64,000 nucleotides of DNA from Phycisphaeraceae bacterium (GCA_019636655.1 JAHBXB010000003.1:372001-436000); one strand, 5' to 3'. Positions 27,103 to 36,883 are shown, counted from the stretch's first letter. Numbers and translations are program-made. Notes: generated from the letters alone by a model not told the origin.

Positions 27103-27126
27103 GACACTCAACCCCTCGGAGATCCC

Positions 27127-28674
27127 ATGAGCACGACCACTGCCGCGAAACCTGCTTCCAAGTCTTCCAACGGCACGGCCTCCAGCGCCCGCCCGGCGTT
27201 CAAGGTTCGGGACCTTTCGCTGGCCGAACTGGGCCGCAAGGAGATCCGACTTGCCGAACACGAAATGCCGGGGCTGATGGCCCTGCGCGAACGGTACAAG
27301 GGCAAGAAGCCGCTGGCCGGCGCAAAGATCATGGGCTCGCTGCACATGACCGTTCAGACGGCCGTGCTGATCGAGACGCTCGTGGACCTGGGCGCGGACG
27401 TCCGCTGGGTCTCGTGCAACATCTTCAGCACGCAGGACTCCGCCGCGGCCGCGGTGGCCGTCGGCCCCAACGGCACGGTCGAGAATCCCAAGGGGGTTCC
27501 GGTCTTCGCGTGGAAGGGTGAGACCCTTGAAGAGTACTGGTGGTGCACGGACCAGGCGCTGGCGTGGCCCGATGGCACCGGCCCGAACCTGCTGCTGGAC
27601 GACGGCGGCGATGCCACGCTGCTCGTCCACAAGGGCTTCGAGTTCGAGAAAGCCGGCAGCGTTCCCGCCTTCAACGCGGAGAGCGACCCCGAGGAATGGG
27701 GCGTGATCCTCGACCTTCTGCGCGAGCAGCAGAAGGCCAACCCGGGGCGGTTTACCAAGGTTCTCAAGGGGATCAAGGGCGTGAGCGAGGAGACGACGAC
27801 CGGCGTGCTCCGGCTGTACGAGATGCAGCGGGCGGGCACGCTGGCATTCCCCGCGATCAACGTGAACGACTCGGCGACCAAGAGCAAGTTCGACAACCTC
27901 TACGGCTGCCGGCACTCGCTGGTCGACGGCCTGAACCGTGCGACGGACGTCATGCTCTCGGGCAAGGTGGCCCTGGTGCTCGGGTACGGCGATGTCGGCA
28001 AGGGGTGCTGCCAGGCGCTCCGCGGGCAAGGCTGCCGCGTGATCGTCACCGAGATCGATCCGATCAACGCCCTGCAGGCCGCGATGGAGGGGTACCAGGT
28101 CGCGACGCTCGACGACGTCGTCGAGACGGCGGACATCTTCATCACCGCCACCGGCAACAAGGACGTCATCAACCTGTCCCACATGAAGCGGATGAAGGAC
28201 AAGGCGATCGTTGCGAACATCGGCCACTTCGACAACGAGATCGACATGGCCTCGTTGCTCAGGGCGTGCGACAAGGGCGAGGCCAAGCGGATCAACATCA
28301 AGGCCCAGTACGACGAGTTCGTCTTCCAGCCCGGCACCTCCGGCGAGAAAAGCATCCTGGTGCTGGCCGAGGGCCGGCTGATGAACCTGGGGTGCGCAAC
28401 CGGCCACCCGTCGTTCGTCATGTCCTCGTCCTTCACAAACCAGACGATCGCGCAGCTTGATCTGTGGCTCAACGCCAACAACAAGCCGACGCTCAGCGGG
28501 TTCAAGTACGAGACCGGCAAGGTCTACACGCTGCCCAAGAAGCTCGACGAGGAGGTGGCCCGTCTGCACCTGGCCAAACTCGGCGTCAGGCTGACGCGGC
28601 TGACCGACGCGCAGGCGAAGTACCTGGGCATCTCGCCCGACGGACCGTACAAGTCCGACCACTACCGGTATTGA
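27127..28674 (+). CDS. ahcY: Adenosylhomocysteinase
   Basis: A 515-residue S-adenosylhomocysteine hydrolase, which splits SAH into adenosine and homocysteine and so relieves product inhibition of methyltransferases. Seen: substrate-site segments [15 protein letters not shown] and [16 protein letters not shown], the NAD-binding motif [10 protein letters not shown] near 281, and the conserved end [11 protein letters not shown]. The N-terminal 25 residues are a Ala/Ser-rich extension beyond the usual start. A GGAG ribosome site lies five bases before the ATG. It sits between the SahR-like regulator and metF, forming a SAM-cycle unit. Confidence 0.97.
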   Translation: MSTTTAAKPASKSSNGTASSARPAFKVRDLSLAELGRKEIRLAEHEMPGLMALRERYKGKKPLAGAKIMGSLHMTVQTAVLIETLVDLGADVRWVSCNIFSTQDSAAAAVAVGPNGTVENPKGVPVFAWKGETLEEYWWCTDQALAWPDGTGPNLLLDDGGDATLLVHKGFEFEKAGSVPAFNAESDPEEWGVILDLLREQQKANPGRFTKVLKGIKGVSEETTTGVLRLYEMQRAGTLAFPAINVNDSATKSKFDNLYGCRHSLVDGLNRATDVMLSGKVALVLGYGDVGKGCCQALRGQGCRVIVTEIDPINALQAAMEGYQVATLDDVVETADIFITATGNKDVINLSHMKRMKDKAIVANIGHFDNEIDMASLLRACDKGEAKRINIKAQYDEFVFQPGTSGEKSILVLAEGRLMNLGCATGHPSFVMSSSFTNQTIAQLDLWLNANNKPTLSGFKYETGKVYTLPKKLDEEVARLHLAKLGVRLTRLTDAQAKYLGISPDGPYKSDHYRY

Positions 28675-28683
28675 TCGGCTTGC

Positions 28684-28711
28684 GGGGGCACGGCCTAGCG
28701 GCCCTGCCCCC
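28684..28711 (+). terminator. Hairpin between ahcY and metF
   Basis: GGGGGCA-C-GGCC / GGCC-C-TGCCCCC with one mismatch and a TAGC loop, ten bases after the ahcY stop. There is no T tract, so it may attenuate or stabilise the ahcY message rather than end it. Confidence 0.4.
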
Positions 28712-28741
28712 GATTCCCACAACCTCTCCCGAGTGTGACTG

Positions 28742-29704
28742 TTGCACATCCAGGACATTCTCAAACTCGACCCGACGACGTTCTCCTTCGAGTTTTTCCC
28801 GCCGAAGTCGGCGGAGGCGGCGGAGGCGCTGTTCCAGTCGGCCAAGGAACTCGAGGCGCTCAAGCCGAGTTTCGTTTCGGTGACCTACGGCGCCGGCGGT
28901 TCAACACGGGAACTGACCCGCGACCTTGTGGTGCGGCTCAAGTCGTCGACGCGGCTGGACCCGGTGCCGCACCTGACCTGCGTGTGTCACTCGCAGGACG
29001 AGGTCAAGTCGATCCTGGACCGGTACGCCGAGGCGGGGATCACCAACATCCTCGCCCTGGGTGGGGACGTCCCCAAGTCCCTGAACGGCCATGACCGCAG
29101 CTCCGATTCGTTCCGCTATGCCGCCGACCTGGTCCGCTACATCCGGCAGTACAACGACGGCGGCGGGCACTTCGACCGTCGGGGATTTGGTATCGGTGTC
29201 GCAGGATACCCGGAGGGTCATCCCGGAACGCCCAACCGCCTCCGCGAGATGGAGCTGCTCAAGGCGAAGGTCGACGCGGGCGCCGACTACATCGTCACGC
29301 AGCTTTTCTTCGAGAACCGGGACTTCTTCGATTTCCGGGATCGATGCGAGTTGATGGGCATCAAGGTCCCGATCCTCGCCGGGATCATGCCGGTCACCTC
29401 GCTCCCGGGGATGCTCCGGATGGCGGATTTGGCGCTGGGATGCCGCTTCCCGGCCCCGCTGATGCGGGCAATCAACCGCACCAGCGGCGATGCCGATGCG
29501 ATCAGGCGGGTCGGCGTGCACTGGGCGACGGAGCAGTGCCGCGACCTCTTGGACAATGACACCCGCGGAATCCACTTCTACACACTGAACCGGTCGACGG
29601 CGACGCGCGACATCTATCTCAATCTTGGTGTACAGGATTCGCGGTCGCTGTCACGGCCCGGCAAGGACCAGGTGATCTGGACCACGACGCCCCCGGGCGC
29701 GTGA
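28742..29704 (+). CDS. metF: Methylenetetrahydrofolate reductase
   Basis: A 320-residue MetF: a FAD-dependent TIM barrel that reduces 5,10-methylene-THF to 5-methyl-THF, the methyl donor for remaking methionine from homocysteine. Family motifs are FSFEFFPPKS at the start, SVTYGAGGSTR, HLTCVCHS, ILALGGDVPK, and AGYPEGHP near the folate site. The start must be the TTG at 28742: an in-frame TGA lies two codons upstream and no other start fits the conserved N-terminus. It is 67 bases after ahcY and convergent with the amidotransferase gene. Confidence 0.95.
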   Translation: MHIQDILKLDPTTFSFEFFPPKSAEAAEALFQSAKELEALKPSFVSVTYGAGGSTRELTRDLVVRLKSSTRLDPVPHLTCVCHSQDEVKSILDRYAEAGITNILALGGDVPKSLNGHDRSSDSFRYAADLVRYIRQYNDGGGHFDRRGFGIGVAGYPEGHPGTPNRLREMELLKAKVDAGADYIVTQLFFENRDFFDFRDRCELMGIKVPILAGIMPVTSLPGMLRMADLALGCRFPAPLMRAINRTSGDADAIRRVGVHWATEQCRDLLDNDTRGIHFYTLNRSTATRDIYLNLGVQDSRSLSRPGKDQVIWTTTPPGA

Positions 29705-29714
29705 AAACCCGCCA

Positions 29715-30542
29715 TCAGTCGCCGACCGCGGCGACGAGGCGCCGGAACAACGCGATGCCGAATCGGTGGTCCTCGGTTCGCTCCGGGTGCCACTGCACAC
29801 CGATGAAAAACCTCCTCGCGGGATCGTCGATCGCCTCGATCACGCCATCGGCCGAGCGGGCAATCACCCGGAGCCGTCCCGCGTCGCATACGGCCTGGTG
29901 GTGGTGGCTGGTCACTCCCCCACCGTCGGCCGCCGAGTCGGCCGGTGGCAGCGCCCCCGGAACAAGCACGGTGATGGGGTGCAGCCGGTTGCCGCTGTGG
30001 CTCTCGGCGGTCTCCAGCACATCTGGAAGGTGCTGGTGCAACCGGCCGCCGTGGGTCAGAGCCATCATCTGCATACCCAGGCACACACCGAGCACCGGAC
30101 GCTCCGGATGGGCCCCGAGCGCAGCGAGCAGCGCGGTCTCGTAGGCCTGGCGAACCGGGTGGATCGGCGTCGCTTTCGGGTGCGTCGGCATTCCAAAGGG
30201 CTCCGTCCTCGGGTCGTCGCCACCGGTCAGGACAACGGCATCAAGGAGGCCGACATGGGTCTCGGCCATCGCCGGGTCTGGCGGCAGAATGATCGGCACG
30301 CCCCCGGCCTCCTTCACCGCGCGGGCATAGGCGAGCGAGCAGGTCGCACGTGGCTTCCCCTCGACTGGCTCGGAGAGATCCGCGGTGATCCCGACGACCG
30401 GGCGTCGCCGCTGCGGCGCCGGCTGGCCGACCGGCGCCTGTCGCGGTGCAGCCGCCTGGTCGTGACGGGGCGACTGCCTCCAACCGCCAAACTCGCTGCG
30501 ATCCCTTGGCACGCTGACACTCCGAAGCCTGGCCACGCACAC
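29715..30542 (-). CDS. Peptidase C26 / gamma-glutamyl-GABA hydrolase-like amidotransferase
   Basis: A class I glutamine-amidotransferase-like hydrolase of the PuuD/C26 group. The nucleophile Cys is in GVCLGMQMM and the His-Glu pair in GVQWHPERTED; the N-terminal core starts at PVVGITADL near residue 48. The first 46 residues are basic and low complexity, so the true start may be further in (GTG at 30512 is in frame), and no clear ribosome site decides it. Family members cleave gamma-glutamyl amide bonds, for example in polyamine breakdown; no such pathway genes are adjacent. Confidence 0.85.
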   Translation of the reverse strand: MCVARLRSVSVPRDRSEFGGWRQSPRHDQAAAPRQAPVGQPAPQRRRPVVGITADLSEPVEGKPRATCSLAYARAVKEAGGVPIILPPDPAMAETHVGLLDAVVLTGGDDPRTEPFGMPTHPKATPIHPVRQAYETALLAALGAHPERPVLGVCLGMQMMALTHGGRLHQHLPDVLETAESHSGNRLHPITVLVPGALPPADSAADGGGVTSHHHQAVCDAGRLRVIARSADGVIEAIDDPARRFFIGVQWHPERTEDHRFGIALFRRLVAAVGD

Positions 30543-30608
30543 AGCCGCGATGCAAGGATACTCGTCGGAACCGGCCCGACCGGGACGGCGAGCGAGTACA
30601 CTCCCTGC

Positions 30609-32114
30609 ATGTCCACTCGAACAGTACTCATCTGGCTCGGTGTCGCGATCGTGCTCGGGGTGGCCCTTGTAGTGATCCTTCGAGGTCCGAGCCCGGCCGG
30701 CTCTTCAGGAGCGGGCGGAGCCGTCGTGCCGGGTTCGGTGATCCTGGCGTTTGACCAGGCCCTGGTCACGACCATCGACATCGAAGACCCGGATGGGAAG
30801 ACCCACTCGATCCGACGCGGCGCCGGGCCCGACCAGTGGCTGATCCAAATGCCGACCTCCGGATCGGAGCCGGGGCCGACGTGGAGCGTCTTGCCGCAGC
30901 GTGTCCGCGGCGCCCTGCGGAGGCTGTCGGAACTCAGAGCCCGCGCCGCGGCGGAGGGGGAGTCCGGTATCGGGGAGCGATTCACCACCGTCACGATCAC
31001 GCTCTCCGACGGGTCGCGCCGGCGTCTTCGCCTCGCGGAGCGGGTACTGGCTGGAGCCGGGCTCGCCGAGACGGACGAGATACCGAGCGGAAACGACACG
31101 GCGGCCGACGTGCGGTTGGCGCAGATCGACTCGGGGATCCACGAGATGTTCCGCGCCGCCGATCTGGCGTTCTGGCGCGACACCGCGGCGCTGCCCGGGA
31201 TCGGTCCGGAGGCAAGCCGGATCACGATCAAGAACTCCGACAGAACGATCGCCCTTGCCCGGCTCAAGGAACGCTGGTTCGTGCGGCAGCCGGTCTCCGC
31301 GCCGGCCAACGAGCCCCGGGTTGCGTCGATCATCCGGGCGCTCAACGGCGTGGTCATCACCGACTTCCTGGATTCCAGGCAGCCCGATGGTTCGATGACC
31401 GGCCTTGATGCTCCGGTGGCCGTGGTGACTACCGAGACCGATGCGGGCCCGACAAGTCCTGCAGGTGGCACGACCACGTTCCAGCTCAGCGTGGGCGGGC
31501 CGGCCGACACGACCGGCAAGTCCCTGTTCGCATCACTCACGACAGGAGACGGACCGCCCCGCACCTTCGTCATTGACGCCGCGGGTCTGTCCGCGGCTCT
31601 CTCATCCGATCCGATCGCATACATCGCGGCGCCGGCGACCCACCTGAGCCCGGCAGATGTCGGGGGCATCGCGTTCACAGGCGAGCCCGACCCGGCGGCG
31701 CCGACCGCGCCTGCCGCTGCGCCGGCTCGCAGAAGCCTCAAGCGGAGTCTCTCGAACTGGGTTGAGGTGCTGCCCAATGGGTCCGAGTCGATGCTCGCGG
31801 AGGCACAGGCCAAGGGAGCAGTCGACTTCCTGGCGTTGCTCCACGACCGCCAGCCTGCGTCAGTCGTGATCACGGCGCCGCACGAATACCGGCGCATGGG
31901 GGAGATCTCCCTGCTTTCACTCGATGATTCTCCGCTGGACATCGTGGAGATCGGCGTCGCAGGACAGGCGCTCGTCGCACGCTCGGGAGAGGTCTATCGG
32001 TCCTATCCCATGGAAGCGGTACCGGCGTTCGTACGCGACTGGCTCGTGCGAAGCGGGGCCGCGATCACACCGGTTCCCGCGGTGGCCGGGGATCCGACGG
32101 ATCCGATGAAGTAG
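30609..32114 (+). CDS. DUF4340 domain membrane-anchored protein
   Basis: A 501-residue protein: one N-terminal membrane helix (about 7-26, VLIWLGVAIVLGVALVVIL) followed by a long extracytoplasmic region with DUF4340 features (ITIKNSDRTIALARLKERWFVRQP, TGLDAPVAVVT). DUF4340 proteins usually lie beside GldF/GldG-type ABC transporter genes; none is present here. The gene diverges from the amidotransferase gene and converges on purD, six bases apart. Confidence 0.78.
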   Translation: MSTRTVLIWLGVAIVLGVALVVILRGPSPAGSSGAGGAVVPGSVILAFDQALVTTIDIEDPDGKTHSIRRGAGPDQWLIQMPTSGSEPGPTWSVLPQRVRGALRRLSELRARAAAEGESGIGERFTTVTITLSDGSRRRLRLAERVLAGAGLAETDEIPSGNDTAADVRLAQIDSGIHEMFRAADLAFWRDTAALPGIGPEASRITIKNSDRTIALARLKERWFVRQPVSAPANEPRVASIIRALNGVVITDFLDSRQPDGSMTGLDAPVAVVTTETDAGPTSPAGGTTTFQLSVGGPADTTGKSLFASLTTGDGPPRTFVIDAAGLSAALSSDPIAYIAAPATHLSPADVGGIAFTGEPDPAAPTAPAAAPARRSLKRSLSNWVEVLPNGSESMLAEAQAKGAVDFLALLHDRQPASVVITAPHEYRRMGEISLLSLDDSPLDIVEIGVAGQALVARSGEVYRSYPMEAVPAFVRDWLVRSGAAITPVPAVAGDPTDPMK

Positions 32115-32120
32115 TAGCGG

Positions 32121-33440
32121 CTAGCGGCCGGTGTCGGCGCCGATGTCCTTGCGGTAGGTCTTGCCCTCGAATCGGATCAGGTCGCAGGCGCGGTAGGCAC
32201 GCTGGCGGGCCTGCTCCATCGACTCGCCGACCGCGGTCACGCTCAGCACCCGCCCGCCGGCCGTCACGATCCGGCCCGCCTCATCTCGCCGCGTACCGGA
32301 GTGGAACACCGTGACGCCCTCGACCTCGGCGGCGTCAGCGAGGCCCTCAACGGGAACACCCGTGCGAGGCCGATCGGGGTAGCCGTGGCTCGCGAGCACG
32401 ACACAGCAGGACGCGGCGGGTTGCCAGTCGATCGACACGTTGTCGAGTTTACGGGTCGCCGTTGCCAGGCAGACATCCACCAAATCCGCCCGCATACGGG
32501 TCATGAGGACCTGGCACTCGGGGTCGCCGAAGCGGGTGTTGAACTCCAGCACCTTCGGACCGGCGGGCGTGAGCATGATCCCGGCGTACAGGACGCCTCG
32601 GAAGTCGATCCCATCACGCTTCAAGGTGTCGATCGTGGGGACGAGGATCTCGCGGTAGACGCGCTCGATGACCTTGTCGTCGGTGACACCGCCCGGACAG
32701 AACGCGCCCATGCCTCCGGTATTCGGACCGGTGTCGCCGTCTCCAAGGCGTTTGTGGTCCTGGCATGCCTCAAGAAGGTAGATGGTCCGGCCATCCACCA
32801 GCGCGAGAACGGAGGCCTCTCGGCCGCGCAGCCGCTCCTCAATAACGACCTTCGCGCCCGCGTCTCCGAACTCCCGCCGGACCATGATCCGATCGATCGC
32901 GGCAACCGCATCGTCGGCGGTGTCGGGCACGATGACGCCCTTTCCCTGGGCAAGCCCCGCGGCCTTGACCACCTGCGGGGACTCACGCGAGCGGATGTAT
33001 TCTTTCGCCGCGTCGGCATCCGAAAAGACCCGTCCTTCCGCAGTGGGGATCGCCGCCGCGCGGAAGAGTTGCTTCGCCCATGCCTTGTCCGACTCGAGCA
33101 TGGCCGCCTGTTTTCCGGGGCCGAACACGACCGGGGCCGCATCGCCGCTCCCGGTGCCCGCGGCAAGGGCATCGGCCAGCCCAGCGGCAAGCGGGGCTTC
33201 GGGCCCGATGATCACCAGGCCAACCCGCTCTTTCTCGCAGAACCGCTGAAGCCGAAACGGCCGGTCGTATTCGATAGGCACATCGGCGGCTCGCCCAAGC
33301 TCGGCAAGGCCGGGGTTCTCGGGATGGGTGAGCCATAACTGGCCCAACCGGCCGGACTGGCGGAGCTTCCACGCAATCGCGTGCTCACGCCCCCCACCGC
33401 CGACTAGCAGAACATTGACCCGCTCGGTGCTCTTTGTCAT
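32121..33440 (-). CDS. purD: Phosphoribosylamine-glycine ligase (GAR synthetase)
   Basis: A 439-residue PurD, which joins phosphoribosylamine and glycine with ATP in step two of purine synthesis. The N-terminal domain starts with LLVGGGGREHAIAWKL; the ATP-grasp part shows SRESPQVVKAAGLAQGKGV, VIEERLRGREASVLALVDG, the family signature RFGDPECQ near 305, and LEFNTRFGDPE. Length and motifs are normal. No other pur gene is adjacent. Confidence 0.97.
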   Translation of the reverse strand: MTKSTERVNVLLVGGGGREHAIAWKLRQSGRLGQLWLTHPENPGLAELGRAADVPIEYDRPFRLQRFCEKERVGLVIIGPEAPLAAGLADALAAGTGSGDAAPVVFGPGKQAAMLESDKAWAKQLFRAAAIPTAEGRVFSDADAAKEYIRSRESPQVVKAAGLAQGKGVIVPDTADDAVAAIDRIMVRREFGDAGAKVVIEERLRGREASVLALVDGRTIYLLEACQDHKRLGDGDTGPNTGGMGAFCPGGVTDDKVIERVYREILVPTIDTLKRDGIDFRGVLYAGIMLTPAGPKVLEFNTRFGDPECQVLMTRMRADLVDVCLATATRKLDNVSIDWQPAASCCVVLASHGYPDRPRTGVPVEGLADAAEVEGVTVFHSGTRRDEAGRIVTAGGRVLSVTAVGESMEQARQRAYRACDLIRFEGKTYRKDIGADTGR

Positions 33441-33517
33441 CGGGCGATGGTAGCCGAGGCCCTTGGACGCATATGGGCTGACTTCCGGCCCAATCAGTGG
33501 CCGCGCGCGAACAGTTG

Positions 33518-34192
33518 TTACGGTCCCACGAGCACAGCTGCCACCTCCGGCCTCCGGGCCGAGACCGCAACGTCGCGGGCGGATCGCCCTCGCTTGTCGA
33601 CGATGGTGGTGCTGGCTCCGGCATTCTTCAACGCGCGTGCAACCTCGACGTGGCCTTCCCGCGCGGCCAGATGCAGGGCCGTCCAGCCATCTGCCCGCTG
33701 AGCATTCAGGGGTGCGTTGCGGGCGATCATCGCCACAACAACGTCGAGTTCCCCGTTCTTTGCAGCGAACATGAGGGCAGTCTGCATCTGGCGGTCACGG
33801 ACCTGCTGGTCCGTGGGGGCGTCGACAAGGAGGATCGCCGCGGACGTGTTGGACCGGTGGCATGCGATCATCAGCGGCGTTCGCCCGTCCTCATCGATCG
33901 CATCCGGGCTTGCTCCCGCGGCCAGAAGGGCGCGGATCGCTGCATCGTTGCCGGCGATGGCAGCCACATGCAGCGGGGTGTTGAAGTCGCGAGGTTCGTG
34001 GGCGTTCGGGTCGGCGCCAGCAACCGCCGCGGCACCGAGTGCCGCTGAATCGTTGGAAGCCGCTGCCACAAACCATTGATTGGACTTTGGATCAACCGTG
34101 GCAGATCCGCCGCGAGCCCCCTGGTTGCAGCCGATCAGGGCCATCTGCACGGACGCGGCGAGGACGCAGGCAAGCGATGCTCTGGGATTCAC
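33518..34192 (-). CDS. Ankyrin-repeat lipoprotein
   Basis: A 224-residue protein. GTG 34192 has GGAGGA about five bases upstream and gives a proper signal peptide with lipobox LIGC near 24; an ATG 39 bases earlier is less likely. Five ankyrin repeats follow (DFNTPLHVAAIAGNDAAIRALLAAGASPDA, RTPLMIACHR, QTALMFAAKNGELDVVVAMI, WTALHLAAREGHVEVARAL). It would sit on the periplasmic side of a membrane as a protein-binding scaffold. It diverges from the glycosyltransferase gene at 34279. Confidence 0.87.
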   Translation of the reverse strand: MNPRASLACVLAASVQMALIGCNQGARGGSATVDPKSNQWFVAAASNDSAALGAAAVAGADPNAHEPRDFNTPLHVAAIAGNDAAIRALLAAGASPDAIDEDGRTPLMIACHRSNTSAAILLVDAPTDQQVRDRQMQTALMFAAKNGELDVVVAMIARNAPLNAQRADGWTALHLAAREGHVEVARALKNAGASTTIVDKRGRSARDVAVSARRPEVAAVLVGP

Positions 34193-34278
34193 GGGCTCCT
34201 CCTGGAAGTTCGGGTTGAACCGGCGCTTCACAGCCTACCAAGACCTCGCCCGGCGGCGTTTCGACATTCCACTGTAAG

Positions 34279-35568
34279 ATGAACGGGATGGCGCCAGAAG
34301 CGACCCAGGCTGCTCCTTCCTCCGCTCCCAGGCTCCGGTGGGTCCTGATCGCCCCGACGTACAACCATGCCCGAACGCTTGGCGCGGTTCTAGCATCGCT
34401 CGGTCAGTATCGCCTTCCCATCATTGTCGTCAACGACGGCGCCACCGACGCGACCGAGGCTGTGCTCGAACAGTGGTTGGGAAGCCCGTCCGAACCGGCC
34501 AGAAGCGTGGTCACACACGCGACCAACCAGGGCAAAGCGGCCGCGCTGCGTTCCGGCTTTGCGGCGGCGATCCGGGCGGGGTATTCCCATGCCATCACGA
34601 TCGATACCGACGGCCAGCACGCCGCGGCGGACCTTGCGCAACTCGTACGGCTCTCCGAAGGCGACCCCGGCGCCCTGGTCGTTGGCGCCCGACGGGGCAA
34701 CGGCTCGGGCGCCCCCGTGGCCAGCCGCCTTGGTCGCGCCGTCTCGAACGCCCTTGTCTGGTATGAGAGCGGTATCTCAACCACAGACAGCCAGTCCGGC
34801 ATGCGCGTGTATCCGCTTTCGCATCTTGGGACGCTGGCCAGCGATGCCGAGCGGTACGGGTTCGAGACCGAGGTGCTTGTGCGCGCGGGCTGGCATGGCA
34901 TTCCGGTAATCGAATGCCCGATTCAGTGCATCTACCGCGTCCCGGGGGGACGCACCACTCACTTCCGACTCGTCCGGGACACGGTGTCGTCGGTCGTGAT
35001 GCACGCACGCCTCATGATGCGGGCGCATGCTCCGGGACCTGATCGCGTTGGGCTGACCAAAGACTACCGCACCGGTACGGTCCTGCGGCGCCTCGGCCAC
35101 TGGTTCAGCCCGCGGCGTCTGCGGCTGATGGCCCGGGGGGATGCGGCCTCTCGGGAACGACTCTCGGCATCCGTCGGTGTCGGACTGATGATGGCCGCGC
35201 TGCCCATCTACGGCCTGAAGACGGTGACCTGCCTGTGGCTCTCGCGCCGGTTCTGCCTCCACCCGCTCGCCGTGGTCAGCATCTCGAGCCTCTCCACCCC
35301 GCCGCTCGGACTGGTGTTTGTCGCGATCGCGCTCTGTGTCGGGGGGATCGCGTTGCACGGCCAGATCCCCGACCTCGCGGACCTGAATCTGCGGCAGGCG
35401 TCCCGGTGGTCGACCGTCAATGCCCTGCTGATCGAATGGCTCGTCGGCAGCGTTGCGGCGTCGGCGCTGCTCGGCCTGATCGGGTACTCACTGACCCGAG
35501 CCCTGCTTATGCGTCCTGCACACCGGCCGCCGGCGCTGATTGACCGCCCGAGCCACGAGGGCGCCTGA
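34279..35568 (+). CDS. GT2 glycosyltransferase fused to DUF2062 domain
   Basis: A 429-residue fusion. Residues 20-245 are a GT-A fold family 2 transferase (LIAPTYNHARTLGAVLASL, VVNDGATDAT, metal motif DTDGQH near 112-117). Residues about 290-390 form a DUF2062 membrane domain (SVGVGLMMAALPIYGLKT, FCLHPLAVVSISSLSTPPLG). The same pairing occurs in aryl-polyene clusters, where it is thought to modify the pigment or its lipid carrier. Its 3' end overlaps the halogenase-like gene by 62 bases on the other strand. No clear ribosome site precedes the ATG; an ATG three codons in is possible. Confidence 0.85.
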   Translation: MNGMAPEATQAAPSSAPRLRWVLIAPTYNHARTLGAVLASLGQYRLPIIVVNDGATDATEAVLEQWLGSPSEPARSVVTHATNQGKAAALRSGFAAAIRAGYSHAITIDTDGQHAAADLAQLVRLSEGDPGALVVGARRGNGSGAPVASRLGRAVSNALVWYESGISTTDSQSGMRVYPLSHLGTLASDAERYGFETEVLVRAGWHGIPVIECPIQCIYRVPGGRTTHFRLVRDTVSSVVMHARLMMRAHAPGPDRVGLTKDYRTGTVLRRLGHWFSPRRLRLMARGDAASRERLSASVGVGLMMAALPIYGLKTVTCLWLSRRFCLHPLAVVSISSLSTPPLGLVFVAIALCVGGIALHGQIPDLADLNLRQASRWSTVNALLIEWLVGSVAASALLGLIGYSLTRALLMRPAHRPPALIDRPSHEGA

Positions 35569-36883
35569 TCACTCCCGGCGGCCGCGGCCCAGATCCGACC
35601 ATGGGAAGCTCGTCCGGCGGCTGCGCGGCGAGGCAGAACGGTGCGCGTCTCGGCGAGAGTTCCGCGTATTGCTGCAACCACACGAACACCTCGAAGGCGA
35701 GGTGCCGCCACCGCAACGACCATGGCTGGCGAGGAAAGACCTGCCCGGCGAGAATTGAGATGATGGCGCCGGGAATCTGGAGCGGACCCGTCCCGTGAAC
35801 AAACAGTTCGCGGAAGGAGTGCTTGTAGTAACTCCGGATGAGCCTCCAGAACGGCCTGGTGCCGCACTCGATGTGGCGTCGATACCGACGCTGCGCCGTG
35901 GCAGGCCTCATCACGCCGCGGAGCATCTCCGCGGACAGGTCCGCCGCGCACGATGCGCTCATCATCGCCAGCGTGACGCCGGTCGAGAATATCGGGTCGA
36001 GGAAGCACGCGGCATCTCCGAGCAAGAAGTACCCGGGCCCGCAGTAGGGCCGGCACCGGTAACTGAAGTCTGAGAGCACGGCGTTCTCATTGCTCCCGGT
36101 GGCGCCCCTCATGCGGTGTCGGACGACCGGGCATCTGGCGATCGCCCACTGCAGGAGTCGCGTTGGGGGAACACCCAGCGTGCGGACAAACGACGGGCGT
36201 GTCACAAACCCCACGCTCGTTGTTGACTCATTCAGGGCGATCAACCAGAACCACCCCTCGTCGCACATGAGAATGGCGGGGTGCCCGGCTCCCCGGTCTG
36301 GCAGCCGCTCCACACCATCAAAGTGCTGGAAATAGGCCACCTTCTGGAGCTCGGGGTCTTCAAAGTTGCGACGCAGGTTCAACTCGCGTCCCACCAGCGT
36401 GCTGGACCCGCTTGCATCAAGCAGAACTCGGCCCCGCACCGGCCCCGCCGCGCATTCCAGCTCGATGTCCCCTTCGGAGAGCCGCGAGATGCTCTTGACG
36501 GCGCACTGCTCAAGGACATCCGCGCCGGAATCCCGCGCCGTGTTCAAGAGCAACTCATCGAAGCACGACCGCTCGATGTTAAAGACGGGCACGCCGGGAA
36601 GCAGGCCATCGGTGAACGAGAATGTCCGCGTCGCCGGGTCGTTTCCGAAACCGAACTCGGCGCCGAACTTCGCCACGTGGGGGAGAGCTAGCACGGCCCG
36701 GTCGATGCCAAGCTCTCGCAGCAGGGGCATGGTCCGCGGCAGGATCGACTCCCCGATATGGAACCTCGGATGCCGGTCCTTCTCGAGCACGCAGACGCTG
36801 AACCCGGCGCGGGACAGGAGGATCGCGGCGGTTGAACCGGCAGGTCCGCCCCCGGCAATGACGACGTCGTATTCCCGCTTCAT
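35507..36883 (-). CDS. FAD-dependent halogenase-like oxidoreductase
   Basis: A 458-residue flavoprotein of the tryptophan-halogenase/geranylgeranyl-reductase superfamily. FAD motif GGGPAG is at 11-16 and HIGESILP at 42-49. Three halogenase features are present: a lysine (K72) at the position of the catalytic halogenase lysine, W211-F-W213-L-I215-A216 in place of WxWxIP (Ala for Pro), and FLDPIFSTG at 294-302 matching FxxPxxSxG. The GD at 289-290 binds FAD ribityl. Xanthomonadins are brominated aryl polyenes, so halogenation of the aryl head is plausible; hydroxylation or desaturation is the alternative. Its ATG overlaps the KS-CLF stop by four bases. ATG 36883 is preferred to an upstream in-frame start. 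Confidence 0.82.
   Translation of the reverse strand: MKREYDVVIAGGGPAGSTAAILLSRAGFSVCVLEKDRHPRFHIGESILPRTMPLLRELGIDRAVLALPHVAKFGAEFGFGNDPATRTFSFTDGLLPGVPVFNIERSCFDELLLNTARDSGADVLEQCAVKSISRLSEGDIELECAAGPVRGRVLLDASGSSTLVGRELNLRRNFEDPELQKVAYFQHFDGVERLPDRGAGHPAILMCDEGWFWLIALNESTTSVGFVTRPSFVRTLGVPPTRLLQWAIARCPVVRHRMRGATGSNENAVLSDFSYRCRPYCGPGYFLLGDAACFLDPIFSTGVTLAMMSASCAADLSAEMLRGVMRPATAQRRYRRHIECGTRPFWRLIRSYYKHSFRELFVHGTGPLQIPGAIISILAGQVFPRQPWSLRWRHLAFEVFVWLQQYAELSPRRAPFCLAAQPPDELPMVGSGPRPPGVIRRPRGSGGQSAPAAGVQDA

Noticed and set aside
27020-27110. SAH riboswitch upstream of ahcY
   Set aside because: GAGCG/CGCTC pairing is present but the conserved SAH-riboswitch core does not match; only a simple inverted repeat is supported.
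30314-31942. 542-codon antisense open frame over the DUF4340 gene
   Set aside because: Serine/arginine-rich shadow of the plus-strand gene with no domain.
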